A DNA stretch of 8,953 nucleotides from an uncultured Solirubrobacterales bacterium (GTDB lineage: Bacteria; Actinomycetota; Thermoleophilia; Solirubrobacterales; 70-9): assembly GCA_937910825.1 (NCBI GenBank), contig CALEMO010000127.1:1-8953 (forward strand), written 5' to 3'. Made by a program: the position numbers and the translations under genes. The notes below the pieces were generated by a model. That model had not been told where the DNA came from. It made no database searches and saw only the letters and a list, made by a program, of their open reading frames with translations. Positions 1 through 6,880 of the stretch are shown here, one piece after another (position 1 is the stretch's first letter; each line of letters starts with the position of its first letter).

Positions 1-1280
1 ATCGGGGTCAGGTCCATTCCTTTGATGCCATCGCCGTCGGTATCAATGCCGGCCATCGATGCGAAGCTCGGCAGCAGGTCACACAGGGATACGGGTGCCT
101 GGCTGGAGGCCGGTTCAGGGAAGAGCACCGGATTCGACACGATCAGTGGAACGTTGATCGTCTCGTCATAGGCGTTGAACATCTTCTGCCGCATGCCACC
201 GTGGGCCATGCCCATTTCACCGTGGTCGGAAGTCTTGACGATGATCGTCTTCGACCTCAGCGACTCAGGGTCATCCGGATCACCCAGGGCCTCAAGGATG
301 AGGGCCATCTTCGAGTCCGCAAGGCGATGAAGATGGGCGTAGAAGCGGCAGTATGCCAATTCCTGCTCCCGGTCCAGGTTGCCGAGAAACCCCGCCTGCC
401 CCATCTTCATCAGCGCGTGGACTGAAGGCTTTGCTTTCAGGTTCTCGTCGACCGAAGCCGGCAGGCCAACCTCGTCCAGGTCGGCCCATTCACTGTCCTT
501 GTAGCCACCCTCTTCATAGGAAGACGGAAAGCCCAGGACGTCGTGTGGATTGACCAGCGAAACGATAAGCGCCCACGGTTCCGGTGGAGGATTCTCGAGA
601 AAGCTCAGGGCGTGGCGGGCAAAGTCTTCGTCGAAGCCTTCATTTGACTCCCCGGAGCCGACGCCGCCGCCGAAGTGGGTCGGATCGATGTTCTCACCGG
701 CGTCCGGCGGCTGCCAGCCCTCGAAGCCGTATTCCTCGGCAAGGCGCTCGGCATCCGCGGCGCTCCAGTCACCCTCGACCGGCTGGGTGAGGTGCCACTT
801 GCCTTTCATAACCGTGCGGTAGCCGGACCGTTTCAGAACAGTTGCCAGGTTCGGCATCGATGGATCGAGCTCGTTTTCTTCTTCGCCTCCATCAGCCCGG
901 CGGACCGAGCCCTTGAGCACGGTCGTAAGGCCCTTCTTAGCGCTGATCTCGCCTTTTTTTATCGCTGAAATCGTGCCGCGGACGGCGTGATGTGCATTCT
1001 TCGGGTCCGGCTTTACCCCACCGCGCGTGAGGGTCAGGGTCACACCGTTCTCCGCCGGCCAGCGGCCGGTGAAGAGCGATGCCCGGCTCGGGGAGCACAT
1101 GCACGATGCGGCACAGCATTCGCTGAAAGTCACGCCGGTGCGGGAAAGCTCGGCGTCGGCCGGCGTCAGCTGCTGCAGCCACTCCGGATCCTCGGGCCAG
1201 TGGCGCGGCTGCCGCTGCTGGTCGGTCAACATCAGCAACAGGTTCGGCGGCTTCTTGTCAGAAGCCTTCGACCCGCTCAT
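1..1280 (-). CDS. Sulfatase, formylglycine (Cys) type, 3' end outside window
   Basis: Predicted sulfatase of the alkaline phosphatase-like superfamily, which hydrolyses sulfate esters at a Ca-bound formylglycine. About 426 codons are visible, without interruption, and the C-terminus lies beyond the left edge. Visible motifs: N-terminal metal-site segment LLMLTDQQR with D20-Q21; the C-x-P-S-R signature (CSPSR) with the formylglycine cysteine at C62; MKGKWHL with K161 and H163; NPHD at 244-247; SDHGEMG with D352 and H353. All usual active-site groups are therefore present. Modification of C62 would need a formylglycine-generating enzyme encoded elsewhere. The N-terminus is hydrophilic (MSGSKASDKKPP) with no signal peptide, so the protein is probably cytosolic. 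The ATG overlaps the stop of the upstream gene as ATGA (1277-1280), which fixes the start and implies translational coupling. The substrate is not determinable. Confidence 0.9.
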   Translation of the reverse strand, partial: MSGSKASDKKPPNLLLMLTDQQRQPRHWPEDPEWLQQLTPADAELSRTGVTFSECCAASCMCSPSRASLFTGRWPAENGVTLTLTRGGVKPDPKNAHHAVRGTISAIKKGEISAKKGLTTVLKGSVRRADGGEEENELDPSMPNLATVLKRSGYRTVMKGKWHLTQPVEGDWSAADAERLAEEYGFEGWQPPDAGENIDPTHFGGGVGSGESNEGFDEDFARHALSFLENPPPEPWALIVSLVNPHDVLGFPSSYEEGGYKDSEWADLDEVGLPASVDENLKAKPSVHALMKMGQAGFLGNLDREQELAYCRFYAHLHRLADSKMALILEALGDPDDPESLRSKTIIVKTSDHGEMGMAHGGMRQKMFNAYDETINVPLIVSNPVLFPEPASSQAPVSLCDLLPSFASMAGIDTDGDGIKGMDLTP

Positions 1281-2614
1281 TTCCAGCTGAAAGGGCAACC
1301 GTGACTCTGGAAAGATTTCTTGCTCATGTAAGTGCCCCTCGGGTAGTAGCCGCCCATTTCCTCTCGCGCGCTGAACGGCGAAGTTACATCCCAGATCGAC
1401 TTGCTGAATCCGGCGGAAGGAAGCACGTTTCTGGTCAACAACGAGCCCGCGTCCAGACGCCCCGTGCCGTCGCCCTCGGGGTCCGCCTCAAGCCAGGCGA
1501 CACCGCAGGCCCTGCGTGCATTCTTCGGCCTCGACTCGGCTTTGGTGAAAGCGACCACGTACTTGCGCTTCTTGCCCCTGACCGGAATCTGAGCATCGAA
1601 AAGACAGCGGTAGGTTTTGGTCGTGGTCAGCGCCTGGATTCCACACAAATCCCACTCGACCAGCTGGGCTGTTGAGGCCCGCTTCTGGCCATTTAGCGTG
1701 CGAGGTGTGCTCGGCGAACGGCCGTGGATCGCCAGGACATCCCCGTAGGAAAAACTGTAGGCACCGGTCATGTAGCGCGCGTCATTGTTGTTGTATTGAA
1801 TCCCGACCTGTTCCGGATTGGCGGCCCAGGCGGCCTGCTGCTGCTCTTCGGACTTGAAGCGGGCGATCACGTTCGGCAGGTTGAAGAACTTCGAGAAGCC
1901 GAAATCGGGCATGGCGGGGTTCGTCGCCGGGTCCTTGCCCGGTGTGTTGACCAGCGCCGAGTAGAACCCGGTCGGCATCAATGTCGGCACGTAGTTGTGG
2001 CTCGAGCTGAGTTCACTGCAGAGCGCCTCGCCGGTCAGTACCCGGCCGTCCGCAAGCTTGAGGCTCGGTTTCGGCAGGCCGGATCCGCCAGAGAGATCCC
2101 GACCGCGATCGGGCACGTAGACCCGGTAAAGGATGTCCTGAAAGGTGCCGGAAAGTGGCTCGGCGTAGAGCGTATTTCTGGCCGGCTTCTGTGGCTCTGC
2201 CTGGCCGAGAACGCTGACCGTATAGCTGCGCTTGCCAGTTTTGCGATTTTTGCCGGGCCGGCTCGGGTTGATAGAACCTGGGTCGGGCCGGATCGAGCGG
2301 TCGCTCAGCGAGCTGGCCGAGGTGCCGCTGCCTTCGTATGCGTTGAAGGATGAATAACGGGCGTGCGGAAAGCGTCCCTCCAGCTTCAGCACCGCCCCTG
2401 GCGGAGTCTTGAACTTGGCGCCCCAGTAGGCGATCTCGGTACCCGGGTAGGCGAGGTTGGTTTTGGGATTGGATGCCGTGAACGCACCGGTCCAGAAACA
2501 GCCGACCGTCGGCAGGTCGTTCGGGTTCAGTGGATCCGGTTGAGCCGCGTCGGCGATCGCCTGAAACGGAATCAGCGCGAGACAGGCCGCAATTGCGAGT
2601 TTCCCTATTGCCAC
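1277..2614 (-). CDS. Secreted protein of unknown function, 445 aa
   Basis: I do not recognise a named family with confidence. Translation gives a clear signal peptide: a Lys near the start, a hydrophobic core around residues 6-20 and a likely cut after ADA near residue 23. The mature part has six cysteines (C39, C199, C324, C337, C370, C440), an even number that would allow disulfides. Motif-like blocks are RYSSFNAYEG (about 86-95), ILYRVYVPD (161-169), GDVLAIHGRSP (291-301) and GYYPRGTYM near the C-terminus. The style recalls DUF1254/DUF1214-type secreted proteins, but that is an impression. The start is GTG with no Shine-Dalgarno. The AT-rich stretch just upstream (2615-2632) could hold a -10 element. 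It lies 42 nt after the glycoside hydrolase and overlaps the sulfatase start by 4 nt, so it probably belongs to the same operon and acts outside the membrane. Confidence 0.85.
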   Translation of the reverse strand: MAIGKLAIAACLALIPFQAIADAAQPDPLNPNDLPTVGCFWTGAFTASNPKTNLAYPGTEIAYWGAKFKTPPGAVLKLEGRFPHARYSSFNAYEGSGTSASSLSDRSIRPDPGSINPSRPGKNRKTGKRSYTVSVLGQAEPQKPARNTLYAEPLSGTFQDILYRVYVPDRGRDLSGGSGLPKPSLKLADGRVLTGEALCSELSSSHNYVPTLMPTGFYSALVNTPGKDPATNPAMPDFGFSKFFNLPNVIARFKSEEQQQAAWAANPEQVGIQYNNNDARYMTGAYSFSYGDVLAIHGRSPSTPRTLNGQKRASTAQLVEWDLCGIQALTTTKTYRCLFDAQIPVRGKKRKYVVAFTKAESRPKNARRACGVAWLEADPEGDGTGRLDAGSLLTRNVLPSAGFSKSIWDVTSPFSAREEMGGYYPRGTYMSKKSFQSHGCPFSWK

Positions 2615-2656
2615 GATGCAAATAAGGTTATCAGCGAATCCCCCGGCTCTCTACAC

Positions 2657-3841
2657 CTACGGCGCGCCGAAGCGGGCAAGCAGCCGGCGGTACTCTCCAA
2701 AAGCCGGCTTGCGCTCGTAGTCGTCGTCCAGCAGCCCGTAGTGGGACTGGAAGTCAGGGCCGTCGCTGTTGTTGTCCCGCAGCCCGAACCAGCGAAAATC
2801 GCTGACACCGTAAGTACCCCGGTAGCGGACCGCCGTATTCACAAACCGACGGAGAATCGTCTGCTGCCCGGAATCGCTGCGCCCGGGTCCGGTCGGCCAT
2901 CCTGTCTCTTCGATGCGAAGCGGAACCCCAGGCCCGAAGCCCCCGATCACCATGTAGCACTCCCGCATCTGCGCCAAGGCTTCGAGGAAGGCGTCGCCGT
3001 AGTTCTCGATCTCAAAGCTCGAGGGCACGAAGGTACCCGGATACAGATCGATGCCGATCCAGTCGGTGGACCTGCGCAGGGCTCGCCCGCCTTCGCTTCT
3101 CAGGGTCCTCCAGAAATCGGCGTCGTCCGCGTCTCCGAAACGCCAGGCGTAGTTGAAACCGATTTCGAGGTCGGGATGGCCTTCACGCCTGGCCGTATGG
3201 CTCGCCGCCTTCACCCCCTGGATCAGGGCATTTCGCGCCTTGTCGTAGTAGCCGTCGGAAGTGTTTTGTGAGAAGGTCAGGTTCACTTCGTTGGTTATCT
3301 GAAGGGCGGTGACGCCCTTGACCGAGCCAAGGGACCGGACGACCCGCCTCACGTAGGCGACCCAGGACCTGATGTTCCCGTTCTGTGCTTCGGAGGGGTG
3401 GTATCGAACCTGGAGTTCAACCCGGAACCCGAGCGAGGCATAGTGGCGGGCCATGCGCCTGAACCGCCTGATTCCACTCGCGCCGTCCTTCATGAAAAGC
3501 CGGTTTAGCCGAACCGTGAACGACTTCTTCCCGGCCAACTTTCGCAGGGCCGCGTCGCGCCTGACGGGATCCACCGCAATCAGCGGAATCGACTGGGCAG
3601 AGCCGACTTCGCCGGCAAGGCGCGGTCCGATACCGAACCTGATCGCGGGCCCGCCTTTCGGTTGATCGTCGGCGTAGCTCTCCAGGCATTGGGCATCGGG
3701 CTGAAGAGCCGGCGGCGTATCGGCCGGCGCGACCGAACCGGAACGGTCCCAGGGAATTGCCTGCGAAGTGGCAGGCAGCAGCAGCGCGGCCAGCAGCGCT
3801 GCGGCCAGGATGAAGCTCCCTCTGCCGCGGATGGCAGACAT
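2657..3841 (-). CDS. Secreted glycoside hydrolase-like protein, clan GH-A type TIM barrel
   Basis: A 394-residue protein with a signal peptide (MSAIRGRGSF, hydrophobic core to about 24, probable cut after SQA near 28), so exported. The rest reads as a (beta/alpha)8 glycosidase of clan GH-A. LQITNEVN carries N184-E185, the usual Asn-Glu of the acid/base at the end of strand 4. RIEETGWPTGPG carries E312 in an ETGWP context, the likely nucleophile at the end of strand 7, reminiscent of GH17 and related families. WIGIDLYPG (261-269) and FRWFGLRDNNSD (349-360) fit strands 6 and 8, and the closing KPAFGEYRRLL is typical of such enzymes. The exact GH family and sugar are unknown. It is first in a minus-strand run with the 445-aa secreted protein and the sulfatase, which suggests glycan breakdown. 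ATG start, no Shine-Dalgarno; a -10-like TAGACT lies 7 nt upstream. Confidence 0.82.
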   Translation of the reverse strand: MSAIRGRGSFILAAALLAALLLPATSQAIPWDRSGSVAPADTPPALQPDAQCLESYADDQPKGGPAIRFGIGPRLAGEVGSAQSIPLIAVDPVRRDAALRKLAGKKSFTVRLNRLFMKDGASGIRRFRRMARHYASLGFRVELQVRYHPSEAQNGNIRSWVAYVRRVVRSLGSVKGVTALQITNEVNLTFSQNTSDGYYDKARNALIQGVKAASHTARREGHPDLEIGFNYAWRFGDADDADFWRTLRSEGGRALRRSTDWIGIDLYPGTFVPSSFEIENYGDAFLEALAQMRECYMVIGGFGPGVPLRIEETGWPTGPGRSDSGQQTILRRFVNTAVRYRGTYGVSDFRWFGLRDNNSDGPDFQSHYGLLDDDYERKPAFGEYRRLLARFGAP

Positions 3842-3848
3842 GCAAGCA

Positions 3849-3854
3849 AGTCTA
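3849..3854 (-). promoter_or_regulatory. Possible -10 element for the hydrolase operon, leaderless arrangement
   Basis: On the minus strand TAGACT (fits TANNNT, 4 of 6 to TATAAT) ends 7 nt before the ATG at 3841. That would place the transcription start at or next to the A of the start codon. No Shine-Dalgarno is present, consistent with a leaderless mRNA. No clear -35 is seen. Inferred from spacing only. Confidence 0.35.
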
Positions 3855-3869
3855 GATAGGGCGGCCGGA

Positions 3870-3875
3870 TATGGT
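3870..3875 (+). promoter_or_regulatory. Possible -10 element for HMG-CoA reductase
   Basis: TATGGT (4 of 6 to TATAAT) lies 8 nt before the reductase ATG at 3884, within a 42-bp divergent gap that must hold or border both promoters. No Shine-Dalgarno precedes the ATG. Weak match; inference. Confidence 0.25.
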
Positions 3876-3883
3876 TCGCGGCC

Positions 3884-5050
3884 ATGGGCTCATCGAAGAT
3901 TCCCCGGTTCGCCGACGACTACACCCCCGATGCAGCCGATACGCGGCGCCGCTTCGCGAGTGAGCAGGGCGGCGCTTCGCTGGAGAACGTCGGCTCCTAT
4001 TCGCTTGATCCGGCCACCCTGCCCGGAAACATCGAAGGCTTCACCGGGGTGGCGCAGGTGCCGATCGGCCTGGCCGGCCCGCTCTCCGTGGACGGCGAGC
4101 ACGCCAAGGGAGATTTCTACGTGCCGATGGCGACCACCGAAGGAACGCTGGTCGCCTCATACAGCCGCGGCATGAAGTTGCTGCGCGAAATCGGTGGGGT
4201 CAAGGTGACCGTGGTCGACGACGCGATGCAGAGGGCGCCGGCTTTCATCTTCGATTCCGCCCGCGAGGCCCGCGACTTCGTTGCCTGGCTCGATCAGAAC
4301 TTCGATGCGATCCGGGTGGCCGCCGAAGCGACGACCAGCACCGGCAAGCTGCGGGACATCGAGCGCTACGTGGCCAGCCACTTTGTCTATACACGCTTCA
4401 ACTACACGACCGGCGACGCCGCCGGCCAGAACATGACCAGCAAGGCAACCTGGGCAGCGAGCGAATGGATCAAGCGTGAGTGCCCTTTCGTGAATGGCTA
4501 CATGCTCGAGGCCCAGCTCGCCACCGACAAGAAGCACTCCCAGATAAACACACTCCACACCCGCGGCAAGCGGGTCGTCGCCGAGGCCCGTATCCCCGAT
4601 GCGCTGCTTCGCGAGCACATGAACGTCACTTCCCGGCAGATCTACAGAGCCCGCCACATGTCAAACCTCGGCGGCTTCATGTCCGGCACCGCGGCCAACG
4701 CATCGCACCCTGCCAACGGGATCGCCGCGGTTTTCATCGCTACCGGCCAGGACGCCGCCAACGTGGCCGAGTCACATGCCGCGATCACCTACGTCGAGCT
4801 CTGCGACAACGACGACTACTACTTCTCGATCACGCTGCCTTCGCTGATCGTCGCGACCCACGGTGGTGGCACCGGACTCGCAACCCAGAGGGAATGCCTC
4901 GAGCTGCTCGGCTGCTACGGGTCGGGCAAGGTGCTCAAGCTGGCCGAAATCATCGCCGCAACCGTGCTTTGCGGCGAGATTTCGCTCGGTTCAGCCGTCG
5001 TCGCCGACGAGTGGGTTTCATCCCATGACCGGCTCGGCCGCAACCGCTGA
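3884..5050 (+). CDS. 3-hydroxy-3-methylglutaryl-CoA reductase, class I
   Basis: A 388-residue HMG-CoA reductase. The family reduces HMG-CoA to mevalonate with two NAD(P)H, the committed step of the mevalonate route to isoprenoids. The whole catalytic set is visible: ENVGSY and VPIGLAGPL near 34-67; ATTEGTLVAS with E86; TTGDAAGQNM (175-184, cofactor side) with D178; DKK at 215-217 with catalytic K216; ATGQDAANV with D290; and SSHDRLGRNR with H381 in the C-terminal flap. The DKK and the C-terminal His mark class I (eukaryotic/archaeal-like, usually NADPH) rather than class II. There is no membrane anchor, and length matches soluble catalytic domains. No other mevalonate-pathway gene is in the window. 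It is divergent from the hydrolase operon and followed after 43 nt by a DUF1330 gene. Cofactor choice and physiological role are inferred. Confidence 0.95.
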   Translation: MGSSKIPRFADDYTPDAADTRRRFASEQGGASLENVGSYSLDPATLPGNIEGFTGVAQVPIGLAGPLSVDGEHAKGDFYVPMATTEGTLVASYSRGMKLLREIGGVKVTVVDDAMQRAPAFIFDSAREARDFVAWLDQNFDAIRVAAEATTSTGKLRDIERYVASHFVYTRFNYTTGDAAGQNMTSKATWAASEWIKRECPFVNGYMLEAQLATDKKHSQINTLHTRGKRVVAEARIPDALLREHMNVTSRQIYRARHMSNLGGFMSGTAANASHPANGIAAVFIATGQDAANVAESHAAITYVELCDNDDYYFSITLPSLIVATHGGGTGLATQRECLELLGCYGSGKVLKLAEIIAATVLCGEISLGSAVVADEWVSSHDRLGRNR

Positions 5051-5081
5051 CGCTCCTGCTCCCACCTGCCTGCCGACCTGC

Positions 5082-5087
5082 GATACT
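5082..5087 (+). promoter_or_regulatory. Possible extended -10 for the DUF1330 gene, leaderless arrangement
   Basis: TGC followed by GATACT (4 of 6 to TATAAT, with the TGN extension) ends 6 nt before the ATG at 5094. The upstream 43-nt gap is pyrimidine-rich and holds no Shine-Dalgarno. A transcript starting at the A of the ATG is plausible. Inference from spacing. Confidence 0.35.
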
Positions 5088-5093
5088 GGGCCG

Positions 5094-5465
5094 ATGAGCA
5101 TCGACCCCACCGCTGAAGACGTCCGTAAATACATCGACGAAGACGACGGCGAGCCGGTAATCATGCTGAACCTGCTCGCGTTCGACGGCGAAGCCGGACG
5201 ACAGAAGTACAACGAGTACGCGATGGCCACCGTGCCGCATATGGCACGGGTGAAAGCTGAACTGATCTATTTCGGTGATACCTCCACCGCGCTGGTTCCA
5301 GACGACGGACATGAATGGGACGCGGTGATCCTGGTCAAGTACCCGAATCGCAACGCGTTCCTGGAAATGGTCATGGACCCCGAATACCAGAAGATTTCGA
5401 AGCTGCGCACGGCTGCCCTCAAGGATGCGGTCCTTCAGCCGACCAGCCTCTGGACCGGTACCTGA
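5094..5465 (+). CDS. DUF1330 family protein
   Basis: A 123-residue protein with the DUF1330 pattern (dimeric alpha/beta-barrel, ferredoxin-like fold): GEPVIMLNLLAF (19-30), a KYNEY helix, then AELIYFGDTSTALV, HEWDAVILVKYPNRNAFLEMV and DPEYQKISKLRTAAL. Length is ordinary for the family. Family members are small cytosolic proteins without an agreed reaction; relatives of this fold include monooxygenases and decarboxylases, so no function is assigned. The reading frame is open further upstream inside the reductase gene, but the ATG at 5094 is chosen because the family domain begins just after it and the preceding residues read as shadow sequence of the reductase. It lies 43 nt downstream of the reductase and could be co-transcribed, though a -10-like element directly before the ATG suggests its own start. 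Confidence 0.85.
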   Translation: MSIDPTAEDVRKYIDEDDGEPVIMLNLLAFDGEAGRQKYNEYAMATVPHMARVKAELIYFGDTSTALVPDDGHEWDAVILVKYPNRNAFLEMVMDPEYQKISKLRTAALKDAVLQPTSLWTGT

Positions 5466-5482
5466 TCCGTCCACGCGGGGTG

Positions 5483-5496
5483 CGAACATGGGTTCG
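5483..5496 (+). promoter_or_regulatory. LexA operator (SOS box) over the dinB start
   Basis: CGAAC-ATGG-GTTCG is a perfect palindrome matching the Gram-positive/actinobacterial LexA consensus CGAAC-N4-GTTCG. Its last G is the first base of the dinB GTG codon, and it covers a -10-like GAACAT (5484-5489) that ends 6 nt before that codon. LexA bound here would block initiation directly. A LexA-controlled translesion polymerase is well established, so site and target agree. Confidence 0.88.
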
Positions 5497-6689
5497 TGAC
5501 CGCGGGACCTTCGATACTCCACGCTGACCTCGACGCCTTCTACGCCTCGGTCGAGCAACGGGATAAGCCGAAGCTGCGCGGCAAGCCGGTGATCGTCGGC
5601 GGCGGCGTGGTGCTCGCCTGCAGCTACGAAGCGAAAGCCAGGGGAGTACGCACCGCGATGAACGGGCGCCGGGCCCTTGAAATATGTCCGGAAGCGATCG
5701 TCGTACCGCCCAGGATGTCGGCCTATTCCGAAGCAAGCCGTCAGGTCTACGCGATTTTCAGGGAAACGACGCCGGTTGTAGAGGCGCTTTCGATCGACGA
5801 AGCTTTCCTTGATGCCGGTGGCATGGAGCACATCTCCGGCAGCCCGGTTGAGATCGCCGGCAAACTGCGCGTCGAAGTCCGTGAAAAAGTCGGACTGAAC
5901 ATCTCTGTGGGTGTGGCCCGGACAAAGTTCCTCGCCAAGGTGGCAAGCGGCGCATGCAAACCCGACGGCCTGCTGGTGGTGCCGGAGGACGGTGAAGCGG
6001 CCTTCCTCCACCCCCTGCCGATCGAACGCCTCTGGGGCGTCGGCAGGGTCACGTCGGAAAAGCTCCACGGCATGGGTATCCGCACGGTGGGTGACATCGC
6101 GTCCTGCCGCGAAGAAGCACTCGTCGCTGCGCTCGGCCCTTCGTCAGGCAGGAGGCTGCTCGACCTGGCGAACAACCATGATCCCCGCCGGGTCGAGACC
6201 CGGGAGCCGCGGCGCTCGATCGGAGCCCAGAGCGCGTTCCCGAGCGGGTCGCGCAGCCGGGCGGAGCTGGAGAGCCTGGTCGCGGCCCTGGTCGACCGGA
6301 TCGCCCTGCGCCTGCGAAAGGCCGAAAAAGTTTGCCGCACAGTCACCGTGAATTTCAGGTTCGACGATTTTTCAAGGGCCAGTCGCGCCCACACGCTGAG
6401 CGGGGCGACTGATCAGACGATTGCGATCCTGGACGCGGTCAGGGAACTGATCGACGGGTCCGGTCAGATGATCAGCGAGCGCGGCCTGACCCTGATCGGC
6501 ATCTCAGCCAGCAGCCTCGAGTCGAACGAATGCGTCCAGATGGAGCTGCCGCTGGACGGAGAAAAAGACTCAGCCGCGCTGGATGCCGCGCTGGACGACC
6601 TGCGGCAGCGCTTCGGAGCCGACGCGGTCACCCGTGCTTCACTGATCGACCGTGACGGTGGGACCGCGGTGCCGCTACTTCCCGAATGA
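5496..6689 (+). CDS. dinB: DNA polymerase IV, Y-family translesion polymerase
   Basis: A 397-residue Y-family polymerase that copies past damaged bases with low fidelity and no proofreading. Visible: catalytic block HADLDAFYASVE with D11 and the steric gate region F15-Y16; ACSYEAKARGVRTAM (41-55); SIDEAFLD with D101-E102; VGVARTKFLAKVAS; a helix-hairpin-helix around LWGVGRVTSEKLHGMGI; a little-finger domain from about 240; and a C-terminal beta-clamp-binding motif QMELPL at 348-353, followed by about 44 residues. All catalytic acids are intact and the length is ordinary. The GTG at 5496 is the only sensible start: an upstream ATG (5488) is out of frame and stops at once. There is no Shine-Dalgarno. 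A LexA operator touches the start codon, giving SOS control. The gene lies 30 nt after the DUF1330 gene but is probably transcribed on its own. Confidence 0.95.
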   Translation: MTAGPSILHADLDAFYASVEQRDKPKLRGKPVIVGGGVVLACSYEAKARGVRTAMNGRRALEICPEAIVVPPRMSAYSEASRQVYAIFRETTPVVEALSIDEAFLDAGGMEHISGSPVEIAGKLRVEVREKVGLNISVGVARTKFLAKVASGACKPDGLLVVPEDGEAAFLHPLPIERLWGVGRVTSEKLHGMGIRTVGDIASCREEALVAALGPSSGRRLLDLANNHDPRRVETREPRRSIGAQSAFPSGSRSRAELESLVAALVDRIALRLRKAEKVCRTVTVNFRFDDFSRASRAHTLSGATDQTIAILDAVRELIDGSGQMISERGLTLIGISASSLESNECVQMELPLDGEKDSAALDAALDDLRQRFGADAVTRASLIDRDGGTAVPLLPE

Positions 6690-6721
6690 GCGCGGCGGGC
6701 AGCCGATCGCGATGTTCGCGT

Positions 6722-6862
6722 TCATGTCCTCGGCCGGACCTTGAGGATGACTTTCCGGTAAGTCCGATACTCGCGCCCCGGGCAATACCCCAGCTGTGGC
6801 AGCTTGATCTTCGGGCGACGATCCTCAGAAACCACCTGACGCTCAGGTTTGAGGAAGGGCAC
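6722..6862 (-). CDS. Short hypothetical ORF, 46 aa, or tail of a decayed gene
   Basis: GTG start with a good ribosome binding site (GGAGG, then 5 nt, then GTG) and 46 codons ending in TGA. The peptide is basic and ends YRKVILKVRPRT. It shares the reading frame of the minus-strand ORF 6881-7219, from which it is separated by a TAG at 6881-6883 and six codons. It could therefore be the distal part of one gene broken by a stop, or an independent small gene, or chance. No family is recognised. Confidence 0.25.
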   Translation of the reverse strand: MPFLKPERQVVSEDRRPKIKLPQLGYCPGREYRTYRKVILKVRPRT

Positions 6863-6880
6863 TCCTACCTCCGCAGGCTC

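Noticed and set aside
954..960. Run of seven A (minus strand) in the sulfatase gene as a frameshift or slippage site
   Set aside because: The frame is continuous through the run and active-site motifs lie in frame on both sides; no evidence of programmed slippage.
1724..2353. Plus-strand open frame of 209 codons
   Set aside because: Antisense shadow of the 445-aa secreted protein, with Arg/Gly/Val-rich low-information translation.
2363..3271. Plus-strand open frame of 302 codons
   Set aside because: It lies opposite the secreted 445-aa gene and the glycosidase, both of which have signal peptides and protein-like sequence; this frame has no domain or start signal.
3864..3880. GGTTCG before HMG-CoA reductase as a second LexA site
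   Set aside because: Only the right half (GTTCG) matches; the left half shows no CGAAC.
4950..6068. Long minus-strand open frame (372 codons) opposite DUF1330 and dinB
   Set aside because: It is the mirror of two well-recognised plus-strand proteins in GC-rich DNA, and its translation is rich in Arg, His and Gly with no motifs.
6708..6720. CGCGA-TGT-TCGCG hairpin after dinB, possible terminator
   Set aside because: Only a 5-bp stem with a 3-nt loop and no T tract after it.
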